A DNA stretch of 64,000 nucleotides. It comes from Cardiocondyla obscurior. Taxonomy: Eukaryota > Arthropoda > Insecta > Hymenoptera > Formicidae. The notes below the pieces were generated by a model. The model had not been told where the DNA came from, ran no database searches, and worked only from the letters and a program-made list of their open reading frames with translations. The DNA is taken from the NCBI RefSeq assembly GCF_019399895.1, contig NC_091867.1, positions 2,046,001 to 2,110,000 of the forward strand, given 5' to 3'. The position numbers and the translations under genes were made by a program. Below are positions 1-9,834 of the stretch, in pieces. The stretch's first letter is position 1, and each line of letters starts with the position of its first letter.

Positions 1-2
1 GC

Positions 3-86
3 CGCGGAATCCCGCAAAAATTCATCGACAGTCAGATTGCGAGTACAGTCGGGCAGATGGTGGAGAGAGTGGTAGCTGCGGCGTAG
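3..86 (+). CDS. possible C-terminal exon fragment of an unidentified gene
   Basis: From the left edge one plus-strand frame is open for 27 codons and ends in TAG at 84-86. The C-terminal peptide reads GIPQKFIDSQ...MVERVVAAA, with mixed polar and hydrophobic residues and higher GC than the flanking DNA, as expected of coding sequence. I do not recognise the family. If real, it is the tail of a gene to the left, convergent with or inside an intron of the minus-strand exchanger. One minus-strand frame is open over the same stretch, and 84 bases is too short to decide, so this is only a hint. Confidence 0.22.
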   Translation, partial: RGIPQKFIDSQIASTVGQMVERVVAAA

Positions 87-918
87 CTTAATTAAATTCG
101 TCGAAGAATTATCGTTATTCCGGAATGAAACCACTTATGGCTTCCCGCAGATAAACTTTTTCGCCCGTGACGTAACCGTAACCGGTGCGCGAAATATTAA
201 TAAATTTCGCCAAATATTCTATAATTAATTCGAAGCCTACCGTAGTAAAATCAATATCGCTTGTTTAATCACTACCCCCGTCATTTAATTATGCACTTTA
301 ATGTTTAATAATTCATGCATAATATTATAATGCAGGCATAATTTTTTAAATTGCCGGTCAATAATTTACGCACATTAACTTAAGTAGTGTTTATAGAAGT
401 TATGATTAGCATAAGTTAATCAAGTATTCAATTGACATAGGATGGAAACGATCGAGATGATATATTTGTTCTACAGGGATATTCATGCATAAATCATTGC
501 GGCATTAGCATTAGAGTTATTCAGATAATTATTAATCGCGTTTGTTATTGGCTCTTTGGTAGAAAATAGTTGATAGCGAATTTAACAACGAGTAACGTAA
601 GTCGAAAAAACGCTATTGCAATCTTCGTCTCGCGATATCGCTTTTTTTTTTCCTTTTTTTTTTGCGCGTGCGATTTTTCCAGCGAGATTGTGCTTGTTAC
701 GATCTTCCATTAATTGTGAGCCGATAGTTGTAAAAGTCGGCGAAAATGACAAAGATAAAAGAAATAATTTCCATTTATTTTTATTCTATTTATGATTGTG
801 CGCGTATGATATCGATTAGCGTCTGAATGGCGAATGCAGAATCGTAGCACACGGCGGCGAACAGAAAAGAGTCGGCCAATATTAGCTTATCGGATTCAAA
901 TAAAGATAGTAGACGTAC
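87..918. other. intron/intergenic sequence beyond the exchanger exon
   Basis: AT-rich DNA with T-runs near 643-662. It should be the intron that follows exchanger exon 919-1244 on the minus strand. A minus-strand frame from about 900 down to 793 is open (it contains LILADSFLFAAV) but has no usable acceptor far enough from the donor at 918, so I do not call it coding. Confidence 0.5.
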
Positions 919-1244
919 TTATGGCCTCCCAGAGGTGAACCATCTCGTCCCACACCACGTAGGTTATCCAGGATATGGAAAATATATAAAAACAGGCGTC
1001 TCTTGTGAGAGACTTTAGCGAGACTTTAAAAGGCTTAGTTATCGCGACGGAGCCAGCGATGATTGAGGTTACGAAGACACCTGCACCGATTAATTCGGTG
1101 AACATTATTATCTCTTTGTCGTTCCTTGACGCGAGGGACGTAAAGATGTCAGGCGCGCCGTTTCCGAATGCCAATATCGTCACTCCTGCTATGGTATCCG
1201 ATAGACGCATTACGTTAGCTATTACCGCCAATGCCGGGCAAAAA
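919..1244 (-). CDS. mitochondrial-type Na+/Ca2+ exchanger (NCLX/SLC8B1-like), exon with first exchanger repeat
   Basis: This internal exon encodes the first alpha repeat of a cation/Ca2+ exchanger: AGVTILAFGNGAPDIFTS, then a second helix ELIGAGVFVTSIIAGSVA, then two further hydrophobic segments. GNGAPD is the ion-coordinating signature of the CaCA superfamily, and the nearby FCPALAVIA and DTIAGVT contexts match the NCLX branch, which exports mitochondrial Ca2+ in exchange for Na+ (or Li+). The acceptor is TTCTAG before 1244. The donor is GTACGT at 918-913, leaving 326 bases: one base completing the previous codon, 108 codons and one trailing base. It joins in frame to exon 2121-2338. The second alpha repeat and C-terminus are not in the window and presumably lie to the left. 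If the donor is not used, the frame stops nine codons after the conserved part. Confidence 0.88.
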
Positions 1245-2120
1245 CTAGAATAAAATCGTTGCAATGAATTACTTGAAGCATCCATTCGCGTCTAAAATAT
1301 TTCGGTATTTATTCGGTTATTGCAAATTTATTAATTGGCAAATTTTGTCTTTAAGGACTTCAAAGACTTGATAATGAAATTAATGTCGATACAAGACCGA
1401 GCGAAATATCGTGAACGTTACAAATTTGCAGTTTGTATTTTTTTTTTTTATTACGTAATGCATATTGATTTGGCATGTTGCACTGAATTTTTTTAAGTGA
1501 ATTAGATTTAATTTAATGACGTGTCGGCAATACCGATAATATTAATATTTAAATGCAACCAGAAAACTCGCAGTTTTCCAAAACTTTGTTATTGGATGCG
1601 CTTCTACAAACATGGCAGTCTGCCATTTTCCCATGATATTTGTATAACTCGAAAGAATACAGAAACCTTCGTTTATCACTTTGAAAGAAACCGCTCCATG
1701 GTACGTAGGCGGTTGATATACGGGGAAACATGAATCTTTCGGTTATTGGCTTGGTTAGTTGCCAGAAGTAAAAATTCGTTGTAGTTATGTAATCATCTGT
1801 ATTCTGTAGATGGTAACACGTGAAAACATCGGAATTGAACTTGGCCAAAGTTCTTATTCTCGGTATCAGGGAAAAATGCATATTTCTTGTTACTTGCGCT
1901 TACATCGCGTTCTCGCAATTAAACATTTGCCACGTACAAGCTCGTTGCCTTTTTGTCACAATTTTGCAAATATATTTAAATATATTTTATATATTTTTCG
2001 TCGCTCTGATGAGTTCATTATTTCTTACAAAAAAAATATTATAATATATTTAAATTCCACCGACAATTTTGATTAATAATTTATAAACACGACGATGAAT
2101 ATTGGTATAAATCAACTTAC
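1245..2120 (-). other. intron of the exchanger gene
   Basis: An 876-base intron bounded by GTAAGT at 2120-2115 and CTAG at 1248-1245. AT-rich; nothing else recognised inside. Confidence 0.8.
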
Positions 2121-2338
2121 AAATTATCCGCCGTGGTCCCCAAAATCATGAATAAATAAAGTAGCCAAAGGAACAAAAGGGTCAAACTGCCAACAAACAG
2201 CACGGTGTCTTCAGAGCTCAAGTAGCAGAATAACAGTATTGTATACTGAATCATCGAATCCGAATAGCAGTCTTCGGTATTCTGTACCCATTCGCAACGT
2301 TCCGCGGCGGAAACTTGCCAAACGTGCGAGCAATCATC
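2121..2338 (-). CDS. mitochondrial-type Na+/Ca2+ exchanger (NCLX/SLC8B1-like), N-terminal lumenal region and first helix
   Basis: The exon begins DDCSHVWQVSAAERCEWVQN, a cysteine-containing stretch with the spacing seen before the first transmembrane helix in NCLX proteins. It continues into two hydrophobic segments ending YLFMILGTTADN, which matches the conserved YLFLILG.TAD stretch of the family. A long pyrimidine tract and CAG precede 2338; the donor GTAAGT starts at 2120. Its 218 bases are 72 codons plus two bases, and joining to exon 919-1244 gives ADNFFCPALAV, the exact family junction. The start codon and signal or targeting sequence must be on one or more exons at higher coordinates; I looked up to about 5 kb and could not place them. 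Confidence 0.85.
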
Positions 2339-5300
2339 CTGAAAAAAAAAAAGAAAGAAAGAAAAAGATTTCGACGAGGAACTCGACGAAAACGCAAACT
2401 GAAAGAGACGTCGATAACAATTCACCTCTCGTATGGGCAGATGCCCGTGTCTTAAAAAAGGGCTCAATATTTGCGACCCCATGTTCGAAGAGCATAAAAG
2501 CGCAACGTAGCGATATGTAACCTATATTTTGTATATTTGCCTTTCACGGATCCGCTCGATCGTTGCCTATTCAAGCAGAAGCGAGCGAAACTTCAAGCGA
2601 TATAGACAGAAAGCTGTCGCATACTCTGCGCATACTCTGAACGCAGTTCGAAACGTAAATTCAATATCAACCACATATATAAAGGAAATTCGTAACAATG
2701 ACGCGCCCATACGTTGCGCGAGGTGCAACAGCGTGGTTGAGGAAGGAATCGTAATGAATGTAACGATCTGAAAAATCTCGATGTTGTTCGCCGCTATTCT
2801 AAGCCAACATAAAAGAGCAATTTCCATCTGTAAAAAATTTGTGGGACGCCTGAATCTCGATATAATACAATGTAATATATTAAAATATAAATAATTGGGA
2901 CTTTTCGAAAAATAGCGCACGTTAAGCGCGTGGTTCGTTCTAGTTAAATAAATTGACGAAAAACGAAGTACTTAAAGTTTCAAAAAACACTTGCAAACCA
3001 ATCTTTAGTTGCGATAGAAATATCGACGACGTAGCTCTTTCTCCGTGAAGGGGGCAAAAAAAATTGTATACGGTCGCCGGTTTCTCTTGACGGCACGAGC
3101 ACGCGCTCGAGAATGTGCTACTCGACGATGTGAAAAGACTGAACAGGTATACTCATCCACACTTATCTAACAACGAGAGGCTCATTAGATGTAGAGCATC
3201 CGTTCTGCCATTTTGTCCCATTTCTACCCGCGACGAGACGATAAAAAAAAAAAGAAAAAGAAAAAAAAAACGCTATGTAACGAGCACGGAAGGAAACCTC
3301 TCCGCAAACGGATACTCTGTCATTCAGCGTGTGATATTTTATCGACACTTATTCGATATTATTGTCAGTTTACGGATAATGAAAATTCAATAACGTGTCG
3401 CAAACCGGCGACGTTAGTTCATTAGATTTGTTGTGAGTAATCAAGAACTTTCACAGTTGTTATCAGTTTGCGCGAAAATACTTAAGCGTGGAAAACAATG
3501 CGAAAACTATTTCTCTCGAATCGTTCGTTAAAAATATCGCGCTGGAGACTGATAGGTACTGTACGATGGTGTACTTTAACAGTATTTAAAATGCATAAAA
3601 TAATTACGAAAATTAGTAAAAAAAAAAATATATATATTTTATTTAAAAAGATAGGACGAGATTTAAATCTCAAATGACGCGTCGCGTCATCACATTATTA
3701 CAGAAATTATTACAGCGGGCACTTGCGACCCCGCATATTATCGTGAAAAAAAAAAAAAAAAAAGAAATTGGAGAGGCTCACGCTGACGTCTATCTATCAG
3801 TCTATCTTCTATTGTTGCCTACTTCCTAACAACTTTCCATTAAGCCCATCTTTCAGCAGCAGCGGCGTACTTCACCGTAATTGCCAACTTCAGCAAATTG
3901 TCATTTATCGCCAGACTTCTTTTGTACCGCCTTCGCTCTAAACACTTTATTGAATTGCATTCACAGAGGGTACAAAGGAGCCAACGGCTTTCCCCCAATT
4001 TATACTGCGCTTTTATTCTCCCTACGAGAGCCAAGCGCGCTCGCTTGGCTTTTCCGGTTTCCTGTTTTGGCTCTCTGTGCCGCCTGCACATTTATAATAA
4101 AGCGCATGAGTGATATAAGGCTGGAATATGCAAAAGCTTCTTTCCGTAGTATAAGATGACTCTTACAATTAATGTAACGGCGTGCCGCTATTGTGTTACT
4201 GTAACCGAGTATGTGCGAGTGTACACACTCGGTTATGCCCTAGCCGGCTGCCGTGTGTTTTTGGGAATAATTCATACCAGAGATAAAACAAAGGCTCGTT
4301 GTAAATGTTAAAATAACGATGCAATTTATTTCAATTGAATCGGCCGCCTTTAAAAAGGAAAAATACTTCGTTATTTTTTTTTTTCCTCTCTCTCTTACGA
4401 ATTTTACATATCTCGCTTCTGACGAATTATTTTTCAAACGAAATAAATGTTATTGTGAAAATTTCATTATCATTCTCTAAACGCGATCTGTCTAAAATTT
4501 CACGTCATACGGTTGCGTAGTTACTGTAGCAAATACAATAGCAGGACGGCTTGTTTAATAATATCCGCCTGCAAGAGAATAAATAAATCGCGTTCTGATA
4601 TTTTTGTCAGTTGCACTATTTCGCTTTACTCGGGTCCTATACATATACAGAATAAAAAAAAAAAAGAGAGCTGAAAATGATGGATACTCCACGAACGGAT
4701 AGATCGGCTCAGAAAAAAAATTCGGCTGATAATTCGAAAGAAACACAATGCCGTTTAACAAACAAATATTTCATACTTCAGGCAGATGTAATAAGTTTAA
4801 ACGAATCAGGATTTTCGAGCGATATATAATTTATTCGCAGTGATTACAGATAAATATAGATTTTTATTACATGTAATTGCACTTAGCTCAGATGAAATAG
4901 ATTGGAATCCTTTGTGCTTTAAATTTGTAGAAATTTAATTTTATCGCCGTCGCCTTTCTACGTGTAAAAAGCCGCGCCTCAGCTGCCTTTAGTCTTTGTC
5001 GAGCTATGTTAAGCTATATCAGGATTTCCAGTGACGAGGAAGAGGTTCAATTAATCTGAGATTACGGTCGTTCACCTGACAATTACCGACAGACTTCCAA
5101 TAACTTGTTGCAACAGATGCTTGATAGGTTCTGCCTACTCATTGAAGCAGATGGTTCCGATAGGTGTCTGCGGTATCGATCATTTCTTTTTTTCTTTCCT
5201 TTTTTTTTTTTTACTTTTATGGATTATTAAGGTTTTAACACTTATATCAAATAAATCGATACGCCTGAAAGCGCGTGAAAAACTTTACGCCAAACGAAAT

Positions 5301-5503
5301 TAAAAGAATTTTAAACGACACTTGAAACTTTTAAGATTTTCAACATTTAATAAAATGTCCCGTCAGGAAATAAATAATAAGAACAATGTTTTATATACGT
5401 AATACGTTGAAATAATGTTTAACAATATTATTTAATAACTGTAATAACGAACAGTTGTTTTACTCGTTTCTTTAACAAACTTATTTTTATAGAGGCACAA
5501 AAT
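2339..5503. other. intergenic region or 5' introns of the exchanger
   Basis: No confident exon found. It holds A-rich runs (about 3241-3270 and 3746-3763), T-runs (5187-5212) and the hairpin at 4202-4235. The 5' exon(s) of the exchanger should lie here. A minus-strand open frame at 2567-2920 contains a hydrophobic stretch after an internal Met but lacks a good donor in the needed phase. Confidence 0.5.
4202..4235. repeat. short imperfect inverted repeat (hairpin)
   Basis: TAACCGAGT at 4202-4210 is exactly complementary to ACTCGGTTA at 4227-4235, and a few further pairs are possible inward of one mismatch, leaving a small loop. Function unknown. Confidence 0.5.
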
Positions 5504-5509
5504 TTTATT
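5504..5509 (-). terminator. candidate polyadenylation signal of the UGT gene
   Basis: TTTATT on the plus strand reads AATAAA on the minus strand, 14 bases past the UGT stop codon. This would give a very short 3' UTR, so a later signal is also possible. Confidence 0.3.
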
Positions 5510-5522
5510 CGTATACGTAAGG

Positions 5523-5805
5523 TTATTTCATTTTTTTCATTCTAACGATGTGTGCTTTTTTCTTAGTGGATAATAGGCACACTATTAATTTGTAGCTGAA
5601 CCAAATTACGAATAGTAGAATAGATATAAATATGAGAGCTACATCTAATAGCAAATACTGATACCATGTTAACTCTATAGCACCTGTCTTTAAAAAATCC
5701 AGGTCGTGACGAATAGTGTGTTCTACCCAATATACAGCTTCTTCTATCGGTGGCATCGGGCGATCTTTAAATTGTAAGGAAATCTTTCGTGCCGTTTCCG
5801 TGTAA
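5523..5805 (-). CDS. UDP-glycosyltransferase exon 4 (C-terminal, membrane anchor)
   Basis: Last exon of the four-exon UGT, ending in TAA at 5525-5523. It encodes ARKISLQFKDRPMPPIEEAV and VYWVEHTIRH, the conserved end of the UGT catalytic domain, then a membrane-spanning helix (YLLLDVALIFISILLFVIWF) and a basic tail ending KKMK. Lysines at -3 and -4 fit a dilysine endoplasmic-reticulum retrieval signal. Known UGT topology puts the catalytic domain in the ER lumen with this tail in the cytosol. The acceptor TTGCAG ends at 5806, and the first base completes AG from exon 3 to give Ser. Confidence 0.93.
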
Positions 5806-6032
5806 CTGCAATCATTATAAAATGAAACGAACAACATGTTTTTTTTTTTTAAAGTTAAATCTATTTTAATAGAATCACATTGTATAGAATAATTAGAGAT
5901 ATGCGCATTTAATTTTGAATGTTAAATTGATATCTATTTAAATTTTGATAATTTGAGCTTTAATTTGACTTTTATTTGACTAACAAGAAGTTTCGATTTT
6001 ATTTTTTAATTTTTTTTAAATCAAATTTTTAC

Positions 6033-6252
6033 CTTTTATTTGATAATATTTCTTTTAAACTCGATGAAAATTGTTTGTACGAGAACTCTTCCATTTTTAT
6101 TTCCAATGCCAGTCCTTTCTTCACAACGTGGGCCATATTTAAGAAATGGTCTCCGAAAATAGGGATTCCTATAATTGGCACTCCACAATAAATTGCTTCT
6201 TGTATTCCGAGCAGTCCGCCGTGATTGATTAGTAGCCGCGTATTCGGATGAC
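6033..6252 (-). CDS. UDP-glycosyltransferase exon 3 (sugar-nucleotide-binding signature)
   Basis: Encodes HPNTRLLINHGGLLGIQEAI then YCGVPIIGIPIFGDHFLNMA, the second half of the UGT signature that binds the UDP-sugar donor. The usual (T/S)HGG core is NHGG here. The acceptor CATAG ends at 6253 and the donor GTAAAA begins at 6032. The 220 bases are two bases completing a Cys codon, 72 codons and two trailing bases. A longer open frame on the same strand overlaps this exon in the wrong frame and is not real. Confidence 0.93.
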
Positions 6253-7817
6253 CTATGCATACATATTTCCGATAAAAGGCTATTTATTATTCTATCGCAA
6301 GGAATATTTGCTTTCTATATTACGGAAAAAGTTGCAAACTCGAAAGTTGAACGTAACTTTTAATAGTATACAACACTTAAATAATTTTATTTAAATCTTT
6401 GTATTTTTTTTATCTAAATATCGTTTGTACTCTCTTTTAAGTGAAACTTCACGTTTCGTACTAGTATTATAATTAATTAAAATTTTAATGGTTTTCTTCA
6501 ATCCTTTATCTCAAAGCGGAAAACAAGTGGCAATGACTCTTGGATAGCGCATGTAAAATTTAAGCGCAAAAATGAAGCCGTAATAACGGATAAAACGACG
6601 TAATAAGGATAACGAGGTTGATTGCATAATATAGCGAAAATGGTATTCCATGAAAAAGCGTTGGTCACGCAGTGGTGGTTTTTAGAGAAAAAAATAGGGT
6701 AAATACTTGAAAATAATTTGTTCCCTTCAGGTGTGTATGCGAATCGTATTCTCATAAAAAAGCAATAAAAAAGAAAAACTTAATACAAAAAAAAACCGGG
6801 AGAAAATTGAATCAGTGTTTCTGCACATAAATATAGATTGTATGAATTGTGCAGACGATACGTTACGAGTATAGATACAATTATTATTTTTACCCGTTGT
6901 ATTCCTAACGTAATTGATTATCTACCGAAGCATAAAACGTTGCTACATAAAAGATCGTATGAGAAATAAAATTGCCATCCAAAGTGACGCAGTTATTAGA
7001 CGTTTTCTGAATTTTGAAGAGAGAATATATGTGTCTATAAATATTTATAAGTACAGAATTATTTTAAAACGCCTCGAAGGCGTATATATTTTTTTTGGTT
7101 TTTTTTTATCAGTTCAAAAGTCGATATTTTTTTTTTTTTGATATCTTGTATATCTTTACCAGGAATTAATCTCATATCCTGATAGACGGTACTTTAATAA
7201 GAAACAAACGGTAAATTTATAATGGCCATTAAAAGCCGTTCAATATTCGTGCAAATTGACCCGCGGATTATTTAACAGTAATGCAAAGTTCGAATGGGTT
7301 TTATGCTATCGTCGCGGATAATGACATCGTAATAAATAAATGATTCGTTTAACCGACAATGCGCATTATTCTCTTTGGTTGCATGCGAAGGTGAAGAGAA
7401 ATTCGCTATTAAAATACTACCGACAATAGCGCGAACAACGGCAGGGGGTCGGAAAGCAATCAAGCACACTGTAAAATTTGGAATGTATCGCGAAACAAAG
7501 GAAGTCTTGTCTGTGCAAATTGTCTCTACTTTGTCCCTCGATAATTATTAATCGTATAATTTTTTTTTTCTTATATCTTACAACGATGTGAAAAAATTTA
7601 CGCGACAAAAAAGGGAGAACGAAATCGAACCGCGTGAATACTTTGCCTAGTGGTCGTTCTATCATTCGATCGACATTTACACAGTACTACTTACTGAAAG
7701 AACTTTCTCGGTATACGCTGCGGGAAGAAGGAAAGAGAGTGCTCTTTTCGCGTGACCTTCGCGGATAAGCTTCTTTCGACGTTTAATCTCGCACGGAAAC
7801 AAAAAAGCTATACGTAC
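6253..7817 (-). other. UGT intron 2
   Basis: A 1,565-base intron, AT-rich with T-runs near 7087-7140. Small open frames inside do not resemble UGT sequence, and the flanking exon phases already match, so no extra exon is needed. Confidence 0.8.
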
Positions 7818-8248
7818 ACAATACGGAGAGTTGCGGCGCCCACCCGATGCACTTAACGTTTCGCGGCAACGAAGGCATTCTCCCTTTGGCGCACGTCCAC
7901 AGTATTTGCTGTGGTACTTGCTCGAATGCCCGGTAAAGGGCGGCAAACACCTGGTCCGGTATAGTGGACATGTCTATTTGCGATCCCAGACTAAAGTAAA
8001 TAACGCCGTTGCTGCTCTGAGAGTCGAGATAATCCTGGAGATCCACGGGCAGTGGCTTCGGGCCTGATATCGGAATATGAATACCCGCGATTTCCTTAAC
8101 TCTTGGCGCCAAAGGACGCACCGTGCTCACGGCTGGATGGCCGTTTATCAGGATCAACGATATTTTCGACCGAAGAGTATCAAAGTTGGGCAAATCGTAC
8201 CCGAAGTAGTTTTTCGCGGTATTATAACTTATCCAATCGGAGCCTATT
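7818..8248 (-). CDS. UDP-glycosyltransferase exon 2
   Basis: Begins IGSDWISYNTAKNYFGYDLP and continues through ISLILINGHPAVSTVRPLAP, GVIYFSLGSQIDMSTIPDQV and the first half of the UGT signature (VKCIGWAPQLSVL). The FSLGS stretch starts the C-terminal nucleotide-binding Rossmann domain. The acceptor TTGCAG ends at 8249 and the donor GTACGT begins at 7817. The exon has 431 bases: one completing base, 143 codons and one trailing base. Its end joins exon 3 to give SVLCHPN, where most family members have SVLAHP. Confidence 0.93.
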
Positions 8249-8895
8249 CTGCAAATTTCAAGACATTCACAAATTAGCGCTTTTAAAATGGTTATTATTA
8301 TTTAATATAAATGTGTCACGCGTTAATTAATTTCTACGTACTTTCGTAACATACGCTTTAAAAATATAACGGTCAAATTATTTATAATTAACATAAATAT
8401 CGCGGAGATATTTTAAAGTTACAATAATTGTCTACAAAGTATAAGTTATCAATCTTATCATACCAGTGACACTAAATGTGCGTAATTCCAACGGCGTATA
8501 TATTATATTTACATTTTAAATACCATCGTTATTAATATAGTTACAATGTAGATAACAAAATTTATTCTTCTATTTTGAATAAAAACTTTAGTCGAGATAT
8601 TACAAAGCACGCGTACGCCTTCCGCGTGAATATTCAAAATAATATTTGAAATAATATTCGAAATAATATCTGACAAAATATTCGGCGTGAAAATTCCTTT
8701 CCCACTTAAATGTAAATGCTAGCTACATAAAATACGTGGTCTTGCTCGTTGTAAGCCATTTTTTATAGCCTTTCTTTATAAATATATTTAGCAATTGACT
8801 CGAGCCACGCAGTGCGTGAAGCGGATTTCTCGCCGTACGTAGCTCAATTAATTAACACCAATTTCGAGGAATATTTTATATACTTATTTCCTTAC
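8249..8895 (-). other. UGT intron 1
   Basis: A 647-base intron. Most of its length is one copy of the diverged repeat described at 8604-8860. Confidence 0.8.
8604..8860. repeat. diverged dispersed repeat, copy 1 (inside UGT intron 1)
   Basis: This segment matches 14491-14692 in the same orientation. Shared stretches include TTACAAAGC, CCTTCCGCGTGAATATTC, an internal run of AAATAATATTCG-like units, ACAAA.TATTCGG, AAATTCCTTT and, at the far end, CACGC.GTGCGT...GCGGAT then GCCGTACGT. The middle is longer in this copy. It looks like an old interspersed element, but I see no open frame or clear terminal repeats. Confidence 0.6.
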
Positions 8896-9512
8896 CTGTA
8901 GACAAACTTGCTGATCAGCAGGACTGCCGTATTATACAATCTTTCAATTAAACTCATTTGGTCACTGTACGAACTGTGGAAGTTAGGGATGTAACTCGGA
9001 TTCTCGGGATTCCTTACGATACTATTTAACCACGGGAGTCCAGTCGTGCTGGTAACACCGACAATCTTAGATATGTTTAAAACGTGAGCGAATCCTAACA
9101 TGCAATCGGTAATAAAAATTTCACTTAGGAGTAGGTCGAAATGTTCTTTGGCATTAACAATCTGTTTCACTTCCGAGCGGTCTAACACGTGCTCGCAGTG
9201 TTCTTTCGAATTGAGCATGAACTTAAATGATGTCCAAATCGAGAAATGATCAACTGCTCTATTATTTGTCCAGTTCATTGAAGAGGACGAAACGTCCACG
9301 TCGGTAAAGTTAGCCAGGTGAACTTTTTGAGGAAAATGCGTTACTGCGGTAATCTCGTGACCTTTCGCAGAGAGTGCTTTTAATAACGGCTCGTATACGA
9401 CATAGTGACTCTTTATAGGATAAGGAAAAATCGCTAGTATTCTTGCTCCATCGATCGTACCGAACAAACAGATCATTACGATCATTGACGTTCTCATCGT
9501 GCGCGGCAACAT
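8896..9512 (-). CDS. UDP-glycosyltransferase exon 1 (signal peptide and acceptor-binding domain)
   Basis: Starts at ATG 9512-9510 with a signal peptide (residues about 1-22, hydrophobic core MIVMICLFGTI), then ARILAIFPYPIKSHYVVYEP. His36 sits at the position of the catalytic base of insect and vertebrate UGTs. The region to residue 205 is the variable acceptor-binding domain and includes HFDLLLSEIFITDCMLGFAH. The donor GTAAGG follows 8896. Joining the four exons gives 1,551 bases and 516 residues, the usual UGT length, with no frame break. UGTs conjugate sugars, glucose in insects, to lipophilic plant compounds, pigments, hormones or insecticides. Substrate cannot be told from sequence. A possible TATA element lies about 310 bases upstream. 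Confidence 0.94.
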
Positions 9513-9824
9513 TTGTTCAACTTTGAATAATTAATTTCCTCGCGCACGAATTATAGCAATCAAAGATATTTCTCTTATCGTCCGACTGAATCGATTAATA
9601 TTTTTGGAAAGTACCCGAAACTGTCTTGCTGCAATGTAATTGATAATATTAACGATATTTTTTTTTTAACAGTATTATATTCGAATGATTATTAATTATG
9701 CAATTATGCAAAGATTTGTTTCTCACCATTAATCAAAAATCGAACTTTAACAAGTTTGTCTTTTCCTGCTTTAATGTGTAACGATTTTAAGATTAGTTTT
9801 CCTGTTTCGTTTCGATGTACGCAA

Positions 9825-9834
9825 CTATATATAG
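9825..9834 (-). promoter_or_regulatory. candidate TATA box of the UGT gene
   Basis: CTATATATAG upstream of the UGT start would place initiation near 9800 and give a 5' UTR of about 290 bases. The motif is common in AT-rich DNA. Confidence 0.25.

Noticed and set aside
2341..2482. 5' extension of the exchanger exon in the same open frame
   Set aside because: It runs through the polypyrimidine tract of the acceptor; the family match begins only after CAG at 2341-2339.
6036..6260. minus-strand frame starting MHRSSEY over UGT exon 3
   Set aside because: Out-of-frame shadow of the real UGT exon, which encodes the HPNTRLLINHGG signature.
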